Assembly: GCA_028688575.1 (NCBI GenBank)
Contig: JAQTXW010000024.1
Location: 1-34,921 of the forward strand
From: Methylotenera sp.
GTDB taxonomy: Bacteria; Pseudomonadota; Gammaproteobacteria; Burkholderiales; Methylophilaceae
Reading direction: 5' to 3'
Length of the DNA stretch: 34,921 nt
This document shows positions 9,531 through 16,035 of the stretch, in pieces. The position numbers were made by a program, and so were the translations under genes. Every line of letters begins with the position of its first letter. Within the stretch, counting starts at the first letter, position 1. The notes under the pieces are model-generated. The model was not told the DNA's origin. It did no database searches and worked only from the letters and a program-made list of their open reading frames with translations.

Positions 9531-10967
9531 ATGACAGTAGAGAAAAATAAGTCTAAAAAAACGATTCCTATCGTTGCAGACAAAACTCAACCCACAACCA
9601 AATCTCTTTACGAAGCGCATCAAAAGGTATATCCACGCACGACTTCTGGTTATTACAAAAACTGGCGCTGGGCTATGATTTGGATTACGCAAATCATTTT
9701 CTACGGCATCCCATGGCTGCAATGGAGCGAACGGCAGGCGGTACTGCTGGATATCAGCACGCACCGTTTTTATATTTTCGGCCTGATACTTTACCCGCAA
9801 GACCTGATTTATTTGGTGGTGATATTAATTATTTCAGCCCTTGCACTGTTTCTTTTTACCGCGGTCGCTGGCAGGTTATGGTGTGGTTTTGCCTGCCCTC
9901 AATCTGTTTACACCAAAATCTTCTTATGGATTGAGCGCCAGGTTGAGGGCGACCGTGCAGCACGCCTGCGACTTGATGAGTCTAAACTCACTAAACACAA
10001 GCTATACAAAAAAACACTTAAGCACAGCCTTTGGCTTGCTTTTTCAGCGTGGACAGGCTTTACCTTCCTTGGTTACTTCTCTCCTATACGTGAACTCATG
10101 CAGAACATCGCATTGTTTAACCTAGGTCCTTGGGAAACTTTCTGGATATGTTTCTATAGCTTTGCCACCTACGGCAATGCAGGCTTCCTGCGCGAGCAAA
10201 TTTGCAAGCATATGTGCCCATATGCGCGCTTTCAAAGCGCAATGTTTGATAATGACACACTGATTGTCACCTATGATGCTGAACGCGGTGAACCACGCAG
10301 TGGGCGCTCTCGTAAAGTGGATGCCAAACAGTCTGGCCTGGGCGATTGCATTGATTGCAGCTTCTGTGTACAGGTGTGCCCAACCGGGATTGATATTCGC
10401 AATGGCCTGCAATACGAATGTATCAGTTGCGGCCTATGCGTTGACGCGTGTAATAGCATCATGGATAAAATGGAATACCCTAGAGGCCTGATCCGTTTTT
10501 CTACCCATAACGCACTGACACATCACTGGTCGCAAGAGCAGATTGTCAAAAAGGTATTACGCCCTCGCGTATTGATATATGCAGGTTTATTGCTATTACT
10601 AAGCTTGGGCATGGTCTACTCTCTGGCGATACGCACCCCATTTAAAGTAGATATCATTCGTGATCGTGGCGTGATGTCGCGCTTGGTCGCAGGCGGCAAG
10701 GTTGAGAATGTTTACCAGATGCAAATCACCAATGCATCTGAAAAACCGCAGACTTACCATATCTCAGTTGAGGGCATCCCCGACCTGGCACTCGCCTCAG
10801 AGAAGAAGTTTACTGTGAATGCAGCACAATCACGCATGGTTGCAGTGAGCTTGCAAATCAAAGATGGCGCAATCAGAAGTGGCTCGCACCCAATAAAATT
10901 TGGCATTGAGGCTGAAGATACTAAAGAGAAAATCTACGAGAAATCGATTTTCTTCATGTCGCGTTAA
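9531..10967 (+). CDS. ccoG: Cytochrome c oxidase accessory protein CcoG (RdxA/FixG)
   Basis: A 478-residue polytopic inner-membrane ferredoxin-like protein, implicated in reducing Cu(II) to Cu(I) for cbb3 assembly. It has several transmembrane helices in the first 220 residues, including the family motif WCGFACPQSVYTKIFLW. Two 4Fe-4S clusters follow: Cys273, 276, 279, 283 (CIDCSFCVQVCP) and Cys297, 300, 303, 307 (CISCGLCVDAC). Another helix (about 348-367) precedes a C-terminal Ig-like periplasmic domain. Length and order are canonical. Confidence 0.96.
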   Translation: MTVEKNKSKKTIPIVADKTQPTTKSLYEAHQKVYPRTTSGYYKNWRWAMIWITQIIFYGIPWLQWSERQAVLLDISTHRFYIFGLILYPQDLIYLVVILIISALALFLFTAVAGRLWCGFACPQSVYTKIFLWIERQVEGDRAARLRLDESKLTKHKLYKKTLKHSLWLAFSAWTGFTFLGYFSPIRELMQNIALFNLGPWETFWICFYSFATYGNAGFLREQICKHMCPYARFQSAMFDNDTLIVTYDAERGEPRSGRSRKVDAKQSGLGDCIDCSFCVQVCPTGIDIRNGLQYECISCGLCVDACNSIMDKMEYPRGLIRFSTHNALTHHWSQEQIVKKVLRPRVLIYAGLLLLLSLGMVYSLAIRTPFKVDIIRDRGVMSRLVAGGKVENVYQMQITNASEKPQTYHISVEGIPDLALASEKKFTVNAAQSRMVAVSLQIKDGAIRSGSHPIKFGIEAEDTKEKIYEKSIFFMSR

Positions 10968-10993
10968 AGATAAACTCAAGGATAAAATTAATC

Positions 10994-11254
10994 ATGGCAC
11001 AAGATAACTCAACACTGCAAAAACCGAAATGGTGGCACTCAGGCTATGCCTGGCTAGTATTTGCAGGGCCTGCCATCGTTGTTGTAGCAAGCTTGACCAC
11101 GGTATATATTGCTGTCAATGGTCAAGACCCCGTATTAGCACATGAAGACAGTGCAGGCACCCCTGCCAAAGCGCTCACTGCTGAGCAGAAGAATGCGCTT
11201 GAGCCTGCAATACGTGCGCGCAACCATGCAGCAACTGGCGTTAATCAAGAATAA
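10994..11254 (+). CDS. Short CcoH/FixH-like cbb3 assembly protein
   Basis: An 86-residue protein. The segment KPKWWHSGYAWLVFAGPAIV followed by VVASLTTVYIAVNGQDPVLA resembles the N-terminal helix region of FixH/CcoH, where a conserved Trp/Pro-rich start leads into a single transmembrane helix (about 19-41). The usual YYKxGL-type continuation and the roughly 100-residue periplasmic domain are missing, so this is a shortened form. It sits 26 bases after ccoG and abuts the next gene without spacing. The family assignment rests on context and the helix motif. Confidence 0.65.
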   Translation: MAQDNSTLQKPKWWHSGYAWLVFAGPAIVVVASLTTVYIAVNGQDPVLAHEDSAGTPAKALTAEQKNALEPAIRARNHAATGVNQE

Positions 11255-11914
11255 ATGCAAACCGCACTCACCTACAGTGCGCTCATCATGGGGCTGGCAG
11301 GCGGGCCCCATTGCGTGGCCATGTGTGGCGCAGCCTGTACCGCACTAGCCCAATCAACGCACAAACCTTATGCTATTTATTATTATCATCTAGGCAGACT
11401 TTGTGGCTACGCCCTGCTCGGGGCAGTTGCAACACTTGCCATACAAAGCATCGCGTGGCTTTCCAGTTACAGCAGCATACTGCACCCGCTATGGACATTT
11501 TTCCATGTATTAATATTTTTTTGGGGGCTCATGCTGCTAATTTATGCCAAGCAACCCATATGGGTAGACCGTGCAGGGCGCAATATATGGGGGCATGTTA
11601 AAAAACTCAGCCTCAAACAAGGCGGCTTGTTTTATGTGGGCATGCTCTGGGCACTCATGCCATGTGGGCTATTGTATTCTGCACTCATTATTGCTTCATT
11701 CAATGGCAACCCGCTGGATGGTGCAATCAGTATGGCGGCTTTCGCGTTAGGGTCCAGTGTTTCTTTATTTTTAGCACCATGGCTATGGTTAAAACTAAAA
11801 ACTAACGTAGTCGAACCCTACGGCATGCGATTCGCGGGGCTTTTATTAAGTGGCGCAAGTGCATGGGCGATATGGATGGAACTGAGTCATAACACCAAAG
11901 TGTGGTGTGCTTAG
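11255..11914 (+). CDS. SafE/TauE-like (DsbD_2-type) membrane protein of the cbb3 locus
   Basis: A 219-residue inner-membrane protein with about six hydrophobic segments. The start, LIMGLAGGPHCVAMCGAACT, is the signature of the UreH/DsbD_2 transmembrane family often annotated as sulfite exporter TauE/SafE. A second Cys/Pro motif, WALMPCGLLYSALI, lies near residue 135. Members of this family are regular neighbours of cco genes. A role in copper or thiol handling during oxidase assembly is plausible but not shown by the sequence. Its start directly follows the stop of the ccoH-like gene. Confidence 0.8.
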   Translation: MQTALTYSALIMGLAGGPHCVAMCGAACTALAQSTHKPYAIYYYHLGRLCGYALLGAVATLAIQSIAWLSSYSSILHPLWTFFHVLIFFWGLMLLIYAKQPIWVDRAGRNIWGHVKKLSLKQGGLFYVGMLWALMPCGLLYSALIIASFNGNPLDGAISMAAFALGSSVSLFLAPWLWLKLKTNVVEPYGMRFAGLLLSGASAWAIWMELSHNTKVWCA

Positions 11915-12071
11915 TAGGCGTGAAATAAGTCGTTCAGCGGTATTGCAATGCGTGCAGCTTTACGGCTGAGGGCACCATAGTGAGCTATGGACAATGAATT
12001 AGCGATGAAAATACCATCAATCCACCACTTTTCGCACAGTGCTGAAAGTCTGCCCAAAAAACTGGGTCAAA

Positions 12072-12731
12072 CTACCAGCTTGGCAAAAAGACGTGAGTAT
12101 TCAACCCATCACCCGCCAGATAAGGTTGACTGTTTTTAATCGTTAACTGCAATCTACCCAAGGCAGCTGAATCGCTCACTACCGACGTGGCAATCTCTCT
12201 AGCCGCCTGCCAGTTGCGACCCTCATCCGCAGAATACACCGCATATAAATTACCCGCTTGCACATCAGTACCTTGCCACATAATCCAAGCTTGCTGTTGC
12301 CAGCTTAATATATAAAGCTTTCCCTTTAGCAACAAGGAGTTGCTCAGTTTTTTAACAGGTGAAGAAACCCACGCTTCTCCATCCATTCGCGCATAATTGA
12401 GCACTGAAGCGCCGTAATCGACCCAAGCGATATGCCAACCCCAATCCCCTCCTCGCGCCAGTGCATAGATTTTATAACGGCAAGCAGGCTCACTCGCTCC
12501 ACCAAATGTCACGCGCTTAATGTCGAGACTCTGATCACTGGTCAAAGCCATGGCCAAATCAAAACGCTGATCTTCAAACGCCTGCTGCCATAGCAGTGCC
12601 TGTTTATCTTCTGACTGCACCACCTCACACAATGAATTGGGCACACTGGAATTTACCTCTGTTGCAAACACAGCGGGAGAGCCAATCAGGCAAAGCATTA
12701 ACAACTTACTCAGTAAAAAAAATAATTTCAT
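12072..12731 (-). CDS. Exported protein with a single Asp-box (propeller fragment-like)
   Basis: 219 residues with a clear signal peptide (MKLFFLLSKLLMLCLIGSPA, then VFATE). One Asp-box, YSADEGRNWQA, lies near residue 167, with WxxW-rich strands around it (LSWQQQAWIMWQG). This suggests a small beta-propeller or part of one, related in style to the larger Asp-box protein encoded at 14649-15989. Two Cys remain after the signal (SLCEV and PACRY), which could form a disulfide. It is the last gene of the TonB-type operon, 65 bases after exbD. I do not recognise a named family; function unknown, probably periplasmic or outer-membrane associated. Confidence 0.7.
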   Translation of the reverse strand: MKLFFLLSKLLMLCLIGSPAVFATEVNSSVPNSLCEVVQSEDKQALLWQQAFEDQRFDLAMALTSDQSLDIKRVTFGGASEPACRYKIYALARGGDWGWHIAWVDYGASVLNYARMDGEAWVSSPVKKLSNSLLLKGKLYILSWQQQAWIMWQGTDVQAGNLYAVYSADEGRNWQAAREIATSVVSDSAALGRLQLTIKNSQPYLAGDGLNTHVFLPSW

Positions 12732-12796
12732 CGTAAACGCATATTCCCGGTGGTTTCAAGGTTAAAGCACGAACTTTGCTGAAAATCCAGAACTAA

Positions 12797-13213
12797 CTAT
12801 TCGCCAGTAGGGTCACTTACAAATCCGATTCGTAGCAAGCCTGTTTTTGCTGCGATAGCCATCACTTGGGCTACTTTTTCATAATGTACCAAGCGATCTG
12901 CGCGTATATGCAGTTCAGGCTGCGGCTCTTTTCTGGCTTCTTGTGCAAACCGCTCGGCCAGATGTGCTTTAGTCGTTAGTTCGCCGTTCCAATACAAACT
13001 GCCATCCTCGCGTATCGCAAATTCTATATGCTCAGGTTTTGTTATATTAGGAGTACTCGATGCCTTGGGTAAGTCAATTTTGACTGAATGCGTAAGCAAT
13101 GGTGCGGTAATGATAAAAATTACCAGCAACACGAGCATCACATCAACCAATAGCACGACATTAATCTCGGCTTTAGCCTGATGCTGCGGTGAATTAAAGC
13201 TACCGAAACTCAT
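12797..13213 (-). CDS. exbD: TonB-system energiser subunit ExbD
   Basis: 138 residues with the ExbD/TolR plan: a short cytoplasmic start, one transmembrane helix containing the essential Asp (INVVLLVDVMLVLLVIFIIT), then a periplasmic domain (VKIDLPKASS, LYWNGELT, LHIRADRLVHYEKVAQVM). With ExbB it converts proton motive force into TonB movement. The ATG overlaps the exbB stop as ATGA, so translation is coupled. It sits in a dedicated receptor-TonB-ExbB-ExbD operon, which favours ExbD over TolR. Confidence 0.94.
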   Translation of the reverse strand: MSFGSFNSPQHQAKAEINVVLLVDVMLVLLVIFIITAPLLTHSVKIDLPKASSTPNITKPEHIEFAIREDGSLYWNGELTTKAHLAERFAQEARKEPQPELHIRADRLVHYEKVAQVMAIAAKTGLLRIGFVSDPTGE

Positions 13214-13923
13214 GATTCAGTTCCAGAAGTTTTATTGGCTGCATCCTCTGCATTCCCTGCTGTGAGTAGCACAAACAAATCATGCGCGAAGGCATCCAGT
13301 TTTGCGAGCCACATACGGTTTCGGCGATTAAACGCGTTATATGCAAACACTGCAGGAATCGCCACAGCTAAGCCGATCGCTGTCATAATCAGCGCCTCAC
13401 CCACGGGCCCTGCCACCTTATCAAGCGTGCCTTGCCCACTTAGACCGATATTCACTAGTGCATGATAAATCGCCCATACCGTGCCAAATAAACCAATATA
13501 CGGAGAAGCCGACCCTGCAGAGGCCAACACCGTTAAGCCATTTTCACAACGCGCAGACTCCTGATCGATTCCATTTCTAATCGCGCGCGTCATAAATTCA
13601 GCCATGCCGCCAGTAGCCGCTAACTGCAACGTACCATAGCTACTAGCATTACGTGTTGCAGCCAACCCTTCTGCCGCAAGCATGGCAAATGCATTATCTG
13701 GAGGAGTTTGTTCTAAGTTCGCGCTTAGTGCTTGTATAGAATATTGCCGCTTAAGCGTATCTAAAAAAACTGCTGCGCGTCTGAACTCCAGCCAATTCGC
13801 CCAACCTTTAGTAAAAATCAAATACCAAGTTGCAATAGAAAGTATCAGCAAAAACACCAGAACTACCTTACCCACGGTGTCAATCTGTGCAACAAAATGC
13901 GTTAAACCTAAATCGTGTGACAT
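13210..13923 (-). CDS. exbB: TonB-system energiser subunit ExbB (MotA/TolQ/ExbB family)
   Basis: 237 residues with three transmembrane helices in the family arrangement: about 16-36, then a long cytoplasmic segment, then about 126-150 and 170-190. The signature loop ASPYIGLFGTVWAIYHALVN and the GPVGEALIMTAIGLAVAIPA helix are intact. I chose ATG 13923 because AGAGG lies 7 bases upstream; a TTG one codon earlier is possible. It follows tonB by 21 bases and overlaps exbD. Confidence 0.94.
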   Translation of the reverse strand: MSHDLGLTHFVAQIDTVGKVVLVFLLILSIATWYLIFTKGWANWLEFRRAAVFLDTLKRQYSIQALSANLEQTPPDNAFAMLAAEGLAATRNASSYGTLQLAATGGMAEFMTRAIRNGIDQESARCENGLTVLASAGSASPYIGLFGTVWAIYHALVNIGLSGQGTLDKVAGPVGEALIMTAIGLAVAIPAVFAYNAFNRRNRMWLAKLDAFAHDLFVLLTAGNAEDAANKTSGTES

Positions 13924-13944
13924 CAAACCACCTCTAAAATTGCA

Positions 13945-14637
13945 TTAATTTAAAATAAAATCAAATGGTTGCATCGCAACCGCACGTACAGTCTGGCCGT
14001 CACGCATAGCCGCATCGCACTGCCATGTTTTAACTGCTGCCACCCCTGCTTCATCAAGTCGCTTGTGACCCGAACTCTCTTTGACTTTCACCCCTATAAT
14101 TTTCCCAGTTTCGTCCAATTCCACTCGCAGCACCACCCGCCCATGCTCACCCATACGACGTGATGCAGCAGGGTAATGAGGTGGCGTACGCTGTGGGCAA
14201 GCAAGCGACAACTCTGATGACAGTGCCACAGGCCCCAATGGTCTAGGCTGCACCTCAACTACAGGCTCTGGCTGTGGCGCAGGCGACGCTTCTATCGCAG
14301 GCGCTGGCGGGGGTGCTGGCGCTACATAATCTGTCACCTGTGTTACAGGTGTTTCTGCCACTAGCACGGGTTCAGGTTCAGGACGAATAATGGGTTTTTC
14401 TTTAACCAGAGTTACTTTTTTAAGTGGTGGAGGTTTAGGAGGCTCAGATGGTAGTGGCTCTTCTTTTTTAGGAGGCGGGGGTGGTTTGATCAAGCTAACA
14501 AACAAAGTCATCGCCTCTTGTGGCGGTGGAATGAGCTTATAACTCATGGCTGCGTACAACAACGCACCGTGAAGCGCAATGACAAGAAGCAGGCCTGCAA
14601 GTTTGTCTAAAGCAATGCGATTTAAAAAAATACCCAT
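13945..14637 (-). CDS. tonB: Energy transducer TonB
   Basis: 230 residues: an N-terminal inner-membrane helix (KLAGLLLVIALHGALLYAAM), a long periplasmic Pro/Glu/Lys-rich spacer (about 38-140, PPPPPKKEEPLPSEPPKPPP and repeats of PEPxP), and a C-terminal TonB domain (PHYPAASRRMGEHGRVVLRV, then DEAGVAAVKTWQCD). It links ExbBD to outer-membrane receptors. I prefer ATG 14637, which begins MGIFLNRIAL; an in-frame TTG at 14667 would overlap the upstream gene by 19 bases. Neither has a strong ribosome site, so coupling to the upstream gene is likely. One Cys precedes the TonB domain (SLACPQRTPP). Confidence 0.94.
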   Translation of the reverse strand: MGIFLNRIALDKLAGLLLVIALHGALLYAAMSYKLIPPPQEAMTLFVSLIKPPPPPKKEEPLPSEPPKPPPLKKVTLVKEKPIIRPEPEPVLVAETPVTQVTDYVAPAPPPAPAIEASPAPQPEPVVEVQPRPLGPVALSSELSLACPQRTPPHYPAASRRMGEHGRVVLRVELDETGKIIGVKVKESSGHKRLDEAGVAAVKTWQCDAAMRDGQTVRAVAMQPFDFILN

Positions 14638-14648
14638 TCCAATTAAAT

Positions 14649-15989
14649 TCAGTGATCTCGGCCACAAATGGCTGCAATAAAGGGGACAGTTTTATTTGTA
14701 AAAGTCGTCAATTTTAATGCACTCGCTGGTTGAAACTGCGCCCAATCAACGAGTGCATTGCGCACACCAAAGTTCGGAGCACTATCAGTCCAGGCTAGCA
14801 ACACACCTTGATCAACTGCCGCAATCTGAGGGACGCCAGTATCGCGCCCAGAACTAAACTCAACTACACGCGTGACAGCACCAACGTTCCCATCAACATC
14901 AATAGTACGTAACGCTAAATTAGATCTTTTAGTCACTGGGTCAGCCGCCGTCATCCATGACACTACTGCAGTACGACTATCTTTCCAGACCAGACCAATA
15001 CGCCCCAGTGGTGCATCATCGTCTATCTCTATGGGTTTGGCAAATGTCTCGCCGCCATCCATGGAAAAAGCCAAACGCACACGAGGACGCTCGCCCTCCG
15101 CTGTAAACCATGCGGCTGCAACTTGATTTTCACGCGCCACAACAGTTGGTCCATTAACGGGACAACCCTCAATGTGCCAGTGCTCTGCGCCTAAATCTTT
15201 AGGTTTAGACCATTGACCATTGTTTAGTAGCGCAACACGATTATCACGAATTTCATCATTGGTACGCCCGCGCCATGCGGCTATCGCACCTTTAGGCGTA
15301 GTAGCGACAGAAGTCCAGCAACAAGTACAAGTATTGTCATCTAACACTTGCTCAGATTCTATCGTGCCATCATGATGAATGCGTGTGTAACGTAAATTAA
15401 AATTGCCAGATTTTTCAGGATATCTGACTTTATCTTCTTTTTTCACATAATTGCGCCCATCTAACCACACAATGCCCGCCTCTCCTGCATCGGCAAATAT
15501 CGTCACAAATCCATGCTCAGCCGCCACGCCCTTGTCTTGGTGTGGGTGACCAATCTCTCGCCAGGTTAAACCTGCGTCATTCGATATCGCAAGCGCTATA
15601 TCGTAATCAAAAGTTTTACCTCCCTTTTGCTTCGCTAACCAGTGCGCTACCCAGAATTTCTCATCTATAGCAACGACTGAAGGATAATCCGCCCAATTTA
15701 CAAACCAATTTAGCCCCTGCACCACTTCGCCAGACTCCCGCCATTTACCTTCATGCATCACAGAAAACTTAAGCACATACCCCTCTCCCTTAGGTTCTAC
15801 CCAACTCAGGAGCAAATCCTTATTTGGCAGCTTCATTAGGCGTGGTAGACGGCTGCCTGCAGCCGTGATGGATGGTGTGATAGACTGCCATTGTTGCGTC
15901 GAAAAGCTCTGGCGTGCGTTACTTCTCTGCACCTCGCTAAAAGTCAAGCTTGCCAAAAAAAGCAATCCAATAAAAAGTAGGTATCTCAC
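14649..15989 (-). CDS. Secreted sialidase-like Asp-box beta-propeller with CxCC motif
   Basis: 446 residues from a GTG start, with a signal peptide (about 1-19). Two Asp-boxes are plain, SNDAGLTW (136-143) and SMDGGETF (309-316), with repeated LLSWVEP/VVSWMTA/VLLAWTD strands, so it is a sialidase-superfamily beta-propeller. Databases often call such proteins exo-alpha-sialidase, but I see no Arg triad or FRIP motif to support that. It has four Cys: Cys221, 223 and 224 in DNTCTCCWTS, and Cys276 in HIEGCPVNGP, the latter lying in a stretch I recall as conserved in this propeller group. Clustered thiols of this kind can bind a metal. It is encoded 46 bases after the TonB-dependent receptor and just before tonB, so a role in substrate capture or release is likely. 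Confidence 0.8.
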   Translation of the reverse strand: MRYLLFIGLLFLASLTFSEVQRSNARQSFSTQQWQSITPSITAAGSRLPRLMKLPNKDLLLSWVEPKGEGYVLKFSVMHEGKWRESGEVVQGLNWFVNWADYPSVVAIDEKFWVAHWLAKQKGGKTFDYDIALAISNDAGLTWREIGHPHQDKGVAAEHGFVTIFADAGEAGIVWLDGRNYVKKEDKVRYPEKSGNFNLRYTRIHHDGTIESEQVLDDNTCTCCWTSVATTPKGAIAAWRGRTNDEIRDNRVALLNNGQWSKPKDLGAEHWHIEGCPVNGPTVVARENQVAAAWFTAEGERPRVRLAFSMDGGETFAKPIEIDDDAPLGRIGLVWKDSRTAVVSWMTAADPVTKRSNLALRTIDVDGNVGAVTRVVEFSSGRDTGVPQIAAVDQGVLLAWTDSAPNFGVRNALVDWAQFQPASALKLTTFTNKTVPFIAAICGRDH

Positions 15990-16035
15990 GTGTGTTCCGT
16001 TATATGTCGCAACTCATTACCTGCTGGCAGTTTAG

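Noticed and set aside
14649..15989. True exo-alpha-sialidase
   Set aside because: Only Asp-boxes and propeller strands are visible; I could not identify the Arg triad, Tyr/Glu pair or FRIP motif of active sialidases.
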